Virus record (IMG/VR): IMGVR_UViG_3300036820_000003
Span: 62,001-126,000 of that record
Strand: one strand, 5' to 3'
DNA length: 64,000 bases
Source: a virus
Position numbers and translations under genes: made by a program. A model generated the notes under the pieces. It saw only the letters and a list, made by a program, of their open reading frames with translations, ran no database searches and was not told the DNA's origin. Below are positions 1-6,506 of the stretch, piece by piece; position 1 is the stretch's first letter; each line of letters starts with the position of its first letter.

Positions 1-81
1 CCGTGTCGGATGCGCGCTGCACCCTATGACCAGAGCGGCGATCGTGGCCGCGCCGAGGATTGACGTCCCGAGCTTGCGCAT
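1..81 (-). CDS. Lipoprotein, N-terminal fragment (cut by window edge)
   Basis: The ATG at 81 follows an AAGGGAGGGAAAG ribosome site. The 27 visible residues are a lipoprotein signal: MRKLG, then a hydrophobic stretch (SILGAATIAALVIG) and Cys21 in the lipobox V-I-G-C, followed by SAHPTR. The mature protein should be anchored to the outer face of the host membrane. Small phage lipoproteins of actinobacteria often act in superinfection exclusion, but the body of the gene lies outside the window, so its role cannot be judged. Confidence 0.7.
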   Translation of the reverse strand, partial: MRKLGTSILGAATIAALVIGCSAHPTR

Positions 82-122
82 GGTGCTTTCCCTCCCTTGA
101 AGTGCGCCCGTGCGCACTGCTA

Positions 123-153
123 GGCATGCGTCCGGGTTTGGGGGACGCATGCC
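123..153. terminator. Hairpin between small leftward genes
   Basis: A perfect 11-bp inverted repeat (GGCATGCGTCC at 123-133, GGACGCATGCC at 143-153) with a 9-nt loop separates the 126-aa gene from the lipoprotein gene. There is no T-tract on the minus strand, so it may be a weak terminator, a processing site or a structured leader of the lipoprotein gene. Confidence 0.45.
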
Positions 154-173
154 AAGCGGCATGTAGGGTGCTG

Positions 174-554
174 CTATTCGCATTGATCGCAGGTACCCGC
201 TATGGGGAGCACGATGTGATGCACGTGGCAACGCGCGCCGTGCTTTGCCTGCGCTTCCGCGCGCTTGGCTATCTGCATAGTGGTCGCGCGCACCGCGAGG
301 AAATCCTCGGAGTAGTTCTCTGGCCATTCCTTGCGCACTATCGTTTCCTTGACCACTAGCTTTACGTGGCCACGGTGTTGTTGGGTGCCGTTGGCGTACT
401 CGCGTGGCTCGTTGTCCGCGTACTCGCCTTTAAGACCCCTACGGGTGTGGGAGTCGTCATTGCACTTGCGCCACGTCTGGACCGGGTTGCCCCGGTTCTT
501 CTGGCCTTTGCGCTTTGACTTGCTTCCCTTACCGCGCTTGGCAGGCCTAAGCAT
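174..554 (-). CDS. Small basic protein of unknown function (126 aa)
   Basis: I do not recognise a family. The N-terminal third is very Lys/Arg-rich (KRGKGSKSKRKGQKNRG). The C-terminal part is His/Cys-containing (HGARCHVHHIV, then CDQC near the end), which could bind a metal. The start codon overlaps the end of the upstream 72-aa gene by 8 bp, so translation is probably coupled. Function unknown; nucleic-acid binding is a guess from charge. Confidence 0.55.
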   Translation of the reverse strand: MLRPAKRGKGSKSKRKGQKNRGNPVQTWRKCNDDSHTRRGLKGEYADNEPREYANGTQQHRGHVKLVVKETIVRKEWPENYSEDFLAVRATTMQIAKRAEAQAKHGARCHVHHIVLPIAGTCDQCE

Positions 555-765
555 CGGCTATGCCAAGCGCGGTCACGTACTGCGCATCGCACCAGTAGTA
601 GGTAAGCCCGTTGTCGCGATTGCGATTGATGAGCTTAGCCTCATAGCGCGAACGGGTGAGATGCCAGCGAGTCGCCACGGAGCCGTATCGACCGCGCATG
701 CTATGACCGCGCGTTAGCTGACCGGTCGCGATGCAATTCATAGCCCATTGCTGGTAAGAGAGCAT
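547..765 (-). CDS. Small hypothetical protein (72 aa)
   Basis: The ATG at 765 is chosen over one 18 bp upstream because it alone has a ribosome site (AAAGGA, 9 nt away). The protein begins MLSYQQWAMNCIATGQL and is rich in Arg, Tyr and Trp (RGRYGSVATRWHLTRSRYEAKL, in part). It has the look of small early-region actinophage proteins. No domain recognised. It is first in a leftward pair with the 126-aa gene. Confidence 0.55.
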   Translation of the reverse strand: MLSYQQWAMNCIATGQLTRGHSMRGRYGSVATRWHLTRSRYEAKLINRNRDNGLTYYWCDAQYVTALGIADA

Positions 766-1752
766 CTGTGTTTTTCCTTTCATGGTTACCCATAGTGCAG
801 GCCGGAGGATTGCTCATCCGGCATGCGCCACGGGTGAGGAATGAGAGGCATAGCTCCGCTACGCTACGGGAAAGGATTACCCGCGCAGTCATTCCCCACC
901 CATGCAAGGATAGGAAAGAAAGGCATCAATATGTCTAGGCGCGTTCGACCGCGCTTCCACCCCTCCCCTTTCAGGGTTGCCTTATTGCGTCACGCGCACT
1001 TTCATGCGCCCGCATGCACTCTTTTCAGCATGCTTTGGATTCCCTACCCACTACACCACACCAATGCCGAGTAATACCCCCGTAAAGCAAGGTAAAAGCC
1101 CGGTAAAGGCATCCGCAGCCTCTCGGTTCGCCGCCGTGAATTGCGCGAAACGCGCAGTGACAATTCTCGCACTTTCCCGCTATTGCTGACCGGTCACCAT
1201 TGCTGGTTTCGGCCCACTACCCTATTGCGTATCATCGCGCAAATAATCGGATCGGGTGTCTGCTTTACCTTTCGCAAGCCCATAGATGAAAGACATTGGG
1301 TGACCGCCATTCCGCCATACAGGCCGGCAGTTACAAGATCACCCGCACGCTATTCGGGGTTACTAAGGGTTGCCCAAATTCGTAGGCTAGCAACGCCGCG
1401 CGCAGTCTAGGACTGCGCACGTGGGATGGAATTTGTATGCCCTACGCGGAATTGACCCGCGCATGAATAGGGCAGAAGAATCGTATGCGCACCTCCGCCC
1501 GGTCAGCTTGCGCCGCCCGTTCGGTGGGGCATGGCTACAGTCAACCACACATGCGCGGAATTGCACCTAACGGCTAGGCCACGAACGTATAACGGGAAGG
1601 TAACGCTCATAAAGGGGTCTCACAGCCACGTAGGCGCATGCAGAAGTCTTCCCGTGTGATCCGCCTACGGTCTACCCATGCGCGCGTCCTAGACCCCTCC
1701 CAGAGTCAGCAAGGCGCATCTACAGGCCGTCCCAGAATGCGCCTGAGAGTAC

Positions 1753-1793
1753 GTGCGCGCCTGGTGAGCGAGTGCGCATCACCAGGCGCGCAC
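1753..1793. repeat. 15-bp perfect inverted repeat
   Basis: GTGCGCGCCTGGTGA at 1753-1767 is the exact reverse complement of 1779-1793, with an 11-nt loop. There is no T-tract on either side, so it is not an obvious intrinsic terminator. In a non-coding setting it could fold as part of a structured RNA. Confidence 0.7.
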
Positions 1794-1862
1794 GCCATTC
1801 GGTCGAATGCGCGGCGTGCGTCTAGGTGCCTTTGCGGAGCCCGCCGCCTAGCCTGCCTAGAT

Positions 1863-1893
1863 ACTAGGTAACCTAGTATCTAGGTAACCTAGT
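1863..1893. promoter_or_regulatory. Tandem CTAG palindromes (operator-like)
   Basis: ACTAGGT-A-ACCTAGT at 1863-1877 is a 7+1+7 palindrome. A second copy of its core, CTAGGT-A-ACCTAG, follows at 1880-1892, with centres 16-17 bp apart (about 1.5 helical turns). CTAG occurs eight times in 1822-1911 although this tetramer is usually rare in bacteria and their phages. The arrangement suggests two dimers of a regulator binding side by side. No regulator is identified. Confidence 0.5.
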
Positions 1894-1969
1894 GTTTGCA
1901 CATGCAACTAGTTTCAGATGCCAGCGAGCCGGCCGGCTTGGTAGGGAATTGCATTCACGATCATGAATT

Positions 1970-2030
1970 CAGCAATTTGTCAAGCGCCTATATACACATT
2001 CATAAATGCAGCGCATTGTCAAATGCCTAT
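1970..2030. repeat. 22-bp direct repeat containing TTGACA (minus strand)
   Basis: 1970-1991 and 2009-2030 share the pattern CAGC..(A)TTGTCAA.GCCTAT, 39 bp apart. Read on the minus strand both contain TTGACA. No acceptable -10 lies 16-18 bp from either, so I call these repeats rather than promoters. The surrounding 100 bp is much more AT-rich than the rest of the window. Confidence 0.5.
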
Positions 2031-2216
2031 GCCTGATTTGGAGGGATTTGGGGCATATGCCCGGTTTGAGTACGTTTGGGCGGGTTTGGGTGGTTTCACC
2101 AGCGGCCGGCCCCCAAACTCGCGCCCCCCGTTTTCACCTTTCATTTGCGTAAACAGCCCAATGGTATAGGCGTAAACACGTCGTTAGCAAGACTAATTGA
2201 CTGAGCGGTACAAAAA

Positions 2217-2251
2217 GATAACAGCAAGAAGAAACTCTTCTTGCTGTTATC
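2217..2251 (-). terminator. Rho-independent terminator, distal copy
   Basis: A perfect 15-bp stem (arms 2217-2231 and 2237-2251, 5-nt loop) is followed on the minus strand by TTTTTG. It is the second of two tandem terminators at the end of the long leftward operon and isolates it from the small left-end genes. Confidence 0.9.
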
Positions 2252-2344
2252 AGAACGCAAAAAATACCCTTCCCTCACCTCCCGAAAGTAATAGACCGTT
2301 CGGTCCAAAGCGTAAACACCCCCTCCGCCTCAACCCTCGCCCGC

Positions 2345-2376
2345 AAAAAAAGAGGCCGCCCTCCCCCGGACGACCT
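2345..2376 (-). terminator. Rho-independent terminator, proximal copy
   Basis: On the minus strand AGGTCGTCC (2376-2368) pairs with GGGCGGCCT (2361-2353), with two G-U pairs, and is followed by C and seven T (A-run 2345-2351). It lies about 60 bp after the last gene of the leftward operon, with a GCGTAAACAGC site between gene and hairpin. Confidence 0.85.
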
Positions 2377-2437
2377 CCTCCACCTGGAATCAAAATGCGT
2401 AAACAGCGCCAATTCACGTCACCTGACATCCAAAGTG

Positions 2438-2923
2438 TCATGCATTCCCATCCCCGTCCGACGTGATCGCCCTCAGCAGCTCAGCGTAACTCCCCTCCCA
2501 CCTCCACATAACCCCGGCCACCCTCCCGCACGCACACCAGATCCGAGCCTCAATTCCATTCACGCGCTCATCCTCGGCGAACGACCCGCCCCACTCCGTC
2601 CACACGGCGTCCGTCCAATCACATCGCTCCCAGTCCACCTCGCACCCGACCCCCGTCTCCAGACCCTGCGTCCACTCCGCAACGACTCCGAGCTGGAACT
2701 CAGTCGCGGCCGCCTCTCGAATGAACGCAGGCACATTCAGATGAGCCCCCAGCCCCATCCAGTCTCGATGACGATCCGCGTTGTAGTAACTCACTCCCGG
2801 CTCAACCGGCGTCCCTCGCTCCACAATCACCCGCAGCAAAGCCCTTCGGAACTCCGCCTTCCAACCCGACTCGCCCGCACCCGCACCCGCACCCGCACCC
2901 GCACCCGCACCCGCACCCGTCAC
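2438..2923 (-). CDS. Hypothetical protein with (Gly-Ala)n N-terminus (161 aa)
   Basis: The GTG at 2923 has a strong AAGGAGTGAGGG site. Residues 2-17 are a Gly-Ala repeat encoded by a hexanucleotide tandem array (plus-strand CACCCG units, 2878-2923), prone to slippage. The rest looks globular and Trp-rich (RHRDWMGLGAHLN, then CEVDWERCDWTDAVWTEWGG). It is the last gene of the long leftward operon. No family recognised. Confidence 0.65.
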   Translation of the reverse strand: MTGAGAGAGAGAGAGAGESGWKAEFRRALLRVIVERGTPVEPGVSYYNADRHRDWMGLGAHLNVPAFIREAAATEFQLGVVAEWTQGLETGVGCEVDWERCDWTDAVWTEWGGSFAEDERVNGIEARIWCACGRVAGVMWRWEGSYAELLRAITSDGDGNA

Positions 2924-2927
2924 ACCC

Positions 2928-3308
2928 TCACTCCTTCCACGTCCCTCGCAGCCTGGAAACCCCTCGCGTAAACAGCTCCGAATCGAACGCCGGGAAGCCC
3001 GAGCCTTCCCTCTCGGCCTCCCCGGCGCGTAAACAGCCCGACGTCACAGCTCCCCGGACCGCTTCCCTCAGCCTACACCACCCCCGCCCCCGACCCGTCA
3101 GCGGCCCCCCGGTAACCCACTTCCCCGAGGCACCCCCCCAGTCCTCGGCCGACATCTCCGCGATCATCTCCCACACCGGCATCGCGCCCGGACCGTCGCA
3201 CCCTTTCCGCCATCCGGTGTGCAAAGTCTCCGCCAGCAGACTCAACCGCTCCGACTCCTCCGCCCGGAAAACATCCGTTCGAAAACACTTTCGACCCGCC
3301 CGCCTCAT
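2928..3308 (-). CDS. Hypothetical protein (126 aa)
   Basis: The start at 3308 has GAGGAAATCGG upstream and overlaps the preceding stop as ATGA. A longer upstream frame is Gly/Arg-rich and lies over the neighbouring gene, so I reject it. Codons 5-14 contain a TCGAA-N6-TTCGA dyad (3279-3294), and GCGTAAACAGC sites lie at 2966 and 3027. Function unknown. Confidence 0.55.
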   Translation of the reverse strand: MRRAGRKCFRTDVFRAEESERLSLLAETLHTGWRKGCDGPGAMPVWEMIAEMSAEDWGGASGKWVTGGPLTGRGRGWCRLREAVRGAVTSGCLRAGEAEREGSGFPAFDSELFTRGVSRLRGTWKE

Positions 3309-3541
3309 CCGATTTCCTCGAAGACGATTCGCACGACTGGCAGCACGTTCGCCGACCCGATAAGGGGCTCCAGCCGCGTAAACAGCCCCTCCGCCACGCG
3401 ACCGTAAAACTCCCAGTGCGACCCCGCCCCCGCCTCCTTCTGTCGCGCGTACCGACCGCACTTCTCCGCCATCCCGTCCCCGCACAGTTCCAGATGCAGC
3501 GCGTCCGCGAGCGACTCCGTCCCGTCAGTTCCCCCCGCCAT
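3305..3541 (-). CDS. Hypothetical protein (78 aa)
   Basis: The start at 3541 overlaps the stop of the peptidyl-tRNA hydrolase gene (TGATG), indicating coupled translation. The protein begins MAGGTDGTESLADALHLEL and ends LPVVRIVFEEIG. A longer in-frame start would give a Gly/Arg-rich extension antiparallel in style to the upstream gene and is rejected. No family recognised. A GCGTAAACAGC site lies inside it at 3376. Confidence 0.6.
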   Translation of the reverse strand: MAGGTDGTESLADALHLELCGDGMAEKCGRYARQKEAGAGSHWEFYGRVAEGLFTRLEPLIGSANVLPVVRIVFEEIG

Positions 3542-3939
3542 CAGTAAAGCCTCAGCCGACCGGTCACCGCGTCCACAGTCGCGTCCCAGTCCGGTCCGAC
3601 AGCGCACGCCGTCACGGTCGGCACGCCCCCGAACTCCGTCAGCCCGGCGTCCACAATCACCTGCTGCGTCAGTCCCGCCGCTCGAGCGACCCGCGCCACC
3701 TCCAGCAGAGCCTCCTCGCTCTCCACCACGCAGACGATTTTCCGCATCCCGCCCTCCAGCCACGCGACCTCGGCCTCGCTGAACTCACGCTCTTCCCCTG
3801 TCACCCGTCGCGCGATCCACTCCATCGCGGCGTGCGCCCCCTGCGCGATCTCCTTCCCCCTCCGCATCTTCAGATCCTTCCGGATGACGATCACCTGCTT
3901 GACGTCCTGACGCACACAACTCGCGTCTTCACCTTCCAT
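3541..3939 (-). CDS. pth2: Peptidyl-tRNA hydrolase, Pth2 family
   Basis: 132 aa, close to the usual length of archaeal/eukaryotic-type Pth2. It shows the family signature: KQVIVIRKDLKMRRGKEIAQGAHA near residue 15 (shown in part), a central KIVCVVESEEAL strand-helix, AGLTQQVIVDAGLTEF, and the late TACAVGPD segment before GRLRLY. Pth2 cleaves peptidyl-tRNA to recycle tRNA. Here it is in a phage operon next to unknown small genes, in a genome that also carries tRNAs. Start chosen by GGAGCTGGAAG before ATG at 3939. It may rescue tRNA stalled during fast or leaderless translation (inference). Confidence 0.88.
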   Translation of the reverse strand: MEGEDASCVRQDVKQVIVIRKDLKMRRGKEIAQGAHAAMEWIARRVTGEEREFSEAEVAWLEGGMRKIVCVVESEEALLEVARVARAAGLTQQVIVDAGLTEFGGVPTVTACAVGPDWDATVDAVTGRLRLY

Positions 3940-4237
3940 CTTCCAGCTCCTTCCGAATTCCTTCGAGAACGCGATTCAGCAGCGGAAACATCTCACGACT
4001 CCCCAGTCCGTGCCCGTCGCCGTCCCCTTCAAGCACTTCCAGGATGTGCCGACCCACGGACTTCCGCCAGCCCTCGTCGCCCGCGCCCTGGAAAGTCGCC
4101 AGCGAGTTGAGCAACTCCCGCAGATCCCCCAGATTCCCGCAGCACGGCCCGACCTCCGACTCCTCTCCCTCTGCCGCCAGATGCAGCCACTCATCAGCGG
4201 TGAGGCCATACGTCCACACCGGGCTCGACTCTGACAT
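3929..4237 (-). CDS. Hypothetical acidic protein (102 aa)
   Basis: Start at 4237 (MSESSPVWTYGLTADEWLHL) has GGAAGGAAC upstream; the longer frame start has none. It contains a Cys-Cys pair (GPCCGNLGDLREL) and ends in a Glu-rich helix. It overlaps pth2 by 11 bp. The 46 bp before it contain the long form of the 16-bp dyad (4258-4286). Function unknown. Confidence 0.6.
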   Translation of the reverse strand: MSESSPVWTYGLTADEWLHLAAEGEESEVGPCCGNLGDLRELLNSLATFQGAGDEGWRKSVGRHILEVLEGDGDGHGLGSREMFPLLNRVLEGIRKELEDGR

Positions 4238-4283
4238 TCTGTTCCTTCCTCTCGACTGGAAAACATCCGCTCGAAAATGTTTT

Positions 4284-4631
4284 CTAACGTCCTCGCACCT
4301 TCCCGCATCCCCGACACGCAATCAGCTTTCCCAGTCGGAATCGCCAGGCGTGCCCGCGACACAGAAACAGTCGGTAATCAGCACCGCAGCGTCCGCAGCG
4401 CACACGAAGTCGCACGACGGAGGGCTTCCCGCAGACTCGGTAAACCCTTCGTCCGAGCAAAGCCGTTCCCACTCGCATCCACTTGCACTCACACGGCGGA
4501 GCCCCCTCCAGCTCCACCCCCGCAAGCACGTCAATCTCGACGTCGACGCCCGCGCCCGCACCTTCCACTTCCGTCACTTCCCTCGACTCTGCCGGTATTC
4601 CCTTCGAGACTGATCCGTCATAAAGCGCCAC
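4284..4631 (-). CDS. Putative zinc-ribbon protein (115 aa)
   Basis: Starts at GTG 4631 with GGAAGCGGGT upstream. It contains several paired cysteines (CECKW, then CGRCGADYRLFLC, and CRGCGK near the C-terminus) consistent with a zinc-binding fold. It overlaps the upstream 57-aa gene by 58 bp in another frame. Role unknown; small Cys-rich phage proteins often bind host proteins or nucleic acid. Confidence 0.55.
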   Translation of the reverse strand: MALYDGSVSKGIPAESREVTEVEGAGAGVDVEIDVLAGVELEGAPPCECKWMRVGTALLGRRVYRVCGKPSVVRLRVRCGRCGADYRLFLCRGHAWRFRLGKLIACRGCGKVRGR

Positions 4632-4747
4632 ACCCGCTTCCAGTTCGCCTCGCCCTCTCGCAGTCCGCGCGCCAGTCTGCGCAGCTCAGCCTGCGACATC
4701 TGCTCCAGTTCCTCGTCACCCGGAACCTCCGCACCTGCGCCTTTCAT
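4574..4747 (-). CDS. Small hypothetical protein (57 aa)
   Basis: Found by reading the gap: ATG at 4747 directly follows the stop of the upstream gene (TGAATG), with GGGGGTGA as ribosome site. The peptide begins MKGAGAEVPGDEELEQMSQA and continues as a charged amphipathic helix (ELRRLARGLREGEANWKRVW), ending RGK. No family recognised. It overlaps the start of the zinc-ribbon gene. Confidence 0.55.
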   Translation of the reverse strand: MKGAGAEVPGDEELEQMSQAELRRLARGLREGEANWKRVWRFMTDQSRREYRQSRGK

Positions 4748-5074
4748 TCAGTTCACCCCCGTCGTAGCCGGATTCGGAACGACCGAAACGAAGGAGTCGC
4801 CGTTTGGGCAGGTGTACACGCCGTCCTGAACGACTGGCGGATCGATCTCCAGAGAGTTGATGATCACCTGCTGTTCGATGTCGCTGTACGTGGACGTGTC
4901 ATTCCAGCAGATTCCGAGTCGAGCGACCTGGGCCGCCTTGCCGACGGAGCCGGTTGCACCCCTCGCACCAGGCGGTCCTTGCGGGCCGCGCGCACCCGCA
5001 TGTCCCAGAGCCACGCCCAGAGCCGCCCCTGCAACCGCGCAGGCGATGATGCACAGAATTCGCTCGGTCATCAT
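4748..5074 (-). CDS. Exported or membrane-anchored protein with collagen-like triplets
   Basis: 108 aa from ATG at 5074, preceded by GGGGAGGACG. Residues about 5-25 form a hydrophobic signal/anchor (ILCIIACAVAGAALGVALG). Then come short Gly-X-Y triplets (GPQGPPGARGATG) and a soluble domain with two Cys and a CPNGDSF motif. The topology puts the C-terminus outside the cell. It is adjacent to the duplicated membrane protein at 5071-5367 (4-bp overlap), suggesting joint action at the envelope. Function unknown. Confidence 0.65.
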   Translation of the reverse strand: MMTERILCIIACAVAGAALGVALGHAGARGPQGPPGARGATGSVGKAAQVARLGICWNDTSTYSDIEQQVIINSLEIDPPVVQDGVYTCPNGDSFVSVVPNPATTGVN

Positions 5075-5367
5075 CGTCCTCCCCTGTCTCTGAAGTCGAC
5101 GGGGGTGACAGCGTTGGTTCGAGCTGCAACGAACTGCGGCATCTGGGAGATCATCTTCGCGACGGGTACCTTGGCGAAGTACCCCGCGCCAAAGCACACG
5201 TTCATCATCACATACCAGAACGCCTCGGCTCCGGTCATCTCGGCCACCAGACCGAAGTCCACCATCGCCTTCTTAGCCGGAATCCTGGCTAGATATCCCG
5301 CTCCGAACGCGATGTTGCTCATCACGTACCAGAATGTTTCCGCTCCTGTGAGCTGGATCTTTCTCAT
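5071..5367 (-). CDS. Membrane-associated protein made of two ~39-aa repeats
   Basis: 98 aa with two tandem copies: TGAETFWYVMSNIAFGAGY.AR.P.KK and TGAEAFWYVMMNVCFGAGYFAKVP..K. Each hydrophobic segment could be a membrane hairpin or helix. The copies are alike in protein but clearly diverged in DNA, so the duplication is old. Ribosome site GGAAGGAAC precedes ATG at 5367. The FWYVM..N..FGAGY core is, I believe, also seen in small actinobacterial proteins of unknown role. Confidence 0.6.
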   Translation of the reverse strand: MRKIQLTGAETFWYVMSNIAFGAGYLARIPAKKAMVDFGLVAEMTGAEAFWYVMMNVCFGAGYFAKVPVAKMISQMPQFVAARTNAVTPVDFRDRGGR

Positions 5368-5386
5368 GTGTTCCTTCCTTCCGGAA

Positions 5387-5418
5387 GCGGGCTGTCGAAA
5401 ACACTTTCGACAGCCCGC
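5387..5418 (-). terminator. Large hairpin containing the 16-bp dyad
   Basis: Arms of 14 bp (GCGGGCTGTCGAAA and TTTCGACAGCCCGC) with a 4-nt loop sit between the beta-helix gene and the next gene. The centre is a perfect copy of the dispersed dyad. There is no T-tract, so it could be an attenuator, an mRNA-stabilising hairpin or a protein-binding site. Confidence 0.55.
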
Positions 5419-5434
5419 CCCTTCACGTCAGCCC

Positions 5435-6319
5435 TCACAGACCGTAACTGCACCCGGAGTCCACCGCCACCGCGCCCAGCGCCCCGGCCGTCGGCGAGTT
5501 CTCCGCGATCACGCCTCTCACACCGCTCGAGCCGCCTGACACGTGGAGAACGAGATGACTGTTCCCGTACGTCCAGCAGCCGTACCCGAAGTCCACCCCC
5601 GAGCTGTCGTCCACCCGGAATGAGGTGCCGTCGGCGTACATGCCTCCGGCAGCGCCCGCGATCACGCCTTCCGTCCCGCATCCGGCGAAAGCGATTCCCT
5701 CACATTCTTCCAGGACGTAGCCGGTTCCGGAGGAGTCGACCCCGCAGGCTCCCAGCCGAGAGTAGTTCATCTTCTGCAGGTGAAACCCCGACTTCGCGCA
5801 GGCGACGGCGTAGCAGCTGGCGAAGTCCACCGAGGTGCCGGCAGCGCCGCCCGGGACCCCCGTGAGATTGAAGCCGAACCCGCCCAGGGACTCACAGGTG
5901 ACTTTCTTGAAGCTGGACACGATGACATTCGCCTCGACGCCATGGATTCCGTCGCCTCCGAACTGCTGGATGACCACATCGTCAAAGATCAAGCCGAAGG
6001 TATTTGCAGCAGCGCTTCGAGCAAGCACAACTCCCGAAGCCGCGTCCGTCACGCCGGTCCCGGTCAGACCCACGCCTGCCAGGGTGAGTCGAGCGCCGTC
6101 GGTCATGCTGATCGCGGGAACCCCCGGCTCCGTCATCTGGATGACTGAACGGTAGGAGTTGACGCCCTCCACGGTGCAGGCCACCGGAGGTACCAGAGTG
6201 CGACTCACCGGGAACACCCCCACCGGAAGACTGCATCCGCCCTGATTCATCGCGGCTTGCAGCAGCGCGTAGTTATCGCCCGAGGAACTCAGTCCAGCGA
6301 GCACGGACACTGACGACAT
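5435..6319 (-). CDS. Putative right-handed beta-helix protein (pectate-lyase-like)
   Basis: 294 aa. The Gly/Val/Ser-rich sequence has short repeating turns (AISMTDGARLTLAGVGLTG, then VVIQQFGGDGIHGVEANVIV) typical of parallel beta-helices found in phage tailspikes and polysaccharide-active proteins. No catalytic site is recognised. ATG at 6319 has GAGGGGGAAAAG upstream. Unusually it is not in the tail module but in the leftward operon, after a glycosyltransferase and a small membrane protein, so it may act on a glycan or be an extra virion decoration (inference). Confidence 0.55.
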   Translation of the reverse strand: MSSVSVLAGLSSSGDNYALLQAAMNQGGCSLPVGVFPVSRTLVPPVACTVEGVNSYRSVIQMTEPGVPAISMTDGARLTLAGVGLTGTGVTDAASGVVLARSAAANTFGLIFDDVVIQQFGGDGIHGVEANVIVSSFKKVTCESLGGFGFNLTGVPGGAAGTSVDFASCYAVACAKSGFHLQKMNYSRLGACGVDSSGTGYVLEECEGIAFAGCGTEGVIAGAAGGMYADGTSFRVDDSSGVDFGYGCWTYGNSHLVLHVSGGSSGVRGVIAENSPTAGALGAVAVDSGCSYGL

Positions 6320-6506
6320 AGCTTTTCCCCCTCATCCTGCGCAGCGCCGGACGGAGTCGCACCAGCGCCATCACCGCCATGATAACAGTGATAACGGCGA
6401 TCACGTGACTCAAATCCGCGTAAGCCCCGGGAGTTCTCACCGTCGCAAACCCCGCGTGCAGTCCGGGGCTCACGTTCACATCTAGATACTGGTGCCAGCG
6501 CCCCAT
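6273..6506 (-). CDS. Small single-pass membrane protein (77 aa)
   Basis: One clear transmembrane helix (SHVIAVITVIMAVMALV, about residues 33-49) followed by an Arg-rich cytosolic tail (RLRPALRRMRGK). Start at 6506 has GGAAGGAAACC. It overlaps both the end of the GT2 gene (25 bp) and the start of the beta-helix gene (47 bp), showing tight coupling. It may assist the membrane glycosyltransferase. Confidence 0.65.
   Translation of the reverse strand: MGRWHQYLDVNVSPGLHAGFATVRTPGAYADLSHVIAVITVIMAVMALVRLRPALRRMRGKSYVVSVRARWTEFLGR

Larger units (their letters stand above)
784..2216. other. 1.4 kb region without a convincing gene
   Basis: Open frames here are short and on the plus strand, with unnatural composition (runs of Arg, His and Pro), and lack ribosome sites, apart from a doubtful 47-aa frame at 931-1074. 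The stretch is rich in GCGC and GCGCAT words. It holds a 15-bp hairpin at 1753-1793, a CTAG cluster with a double palindrome at 1848-1911, a 22-bp direct repeat at 1970-2030 and a GCGTAAACAGC site at 2147. It lies between two leftward blocks and could carry promoters, a non-coding RNA or a replication or packaging site. Confidence 0.5.

Noticed and set aside
701-907. 68-codon leftward frame
   Set aside because: No ribosome site, and it overlaps the start of the better supported 72-aa gene in another frame.
1970-2030. Two leftward promoters with TTGACA
   Set aside because: No acceptable -10 at 16-18 bp from either hexamer; described as direct repeat instead.
2878-2923. Hexanucleotide repeat as possible CRISPR or satellite
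   Set aside because: Units of 6 bp without spacers, within codons for Gly-Ala; a slippage repeat, not CRISPR.
2435-2971. 178-codon rightward frame rich in Pro, Arg, Thr
   Set aside because: Mirror of the leftward 161-aa gene; ends in an (RT)n string from the hexanucleotide repeat.
4277-5539. 420-codon rightward frame
   Set aside because: Antisense to five small leftward genes that each have ribosome sites; composition is Arg/Ser/Pro-rich, typical of a shadow in GC-rich DNA.
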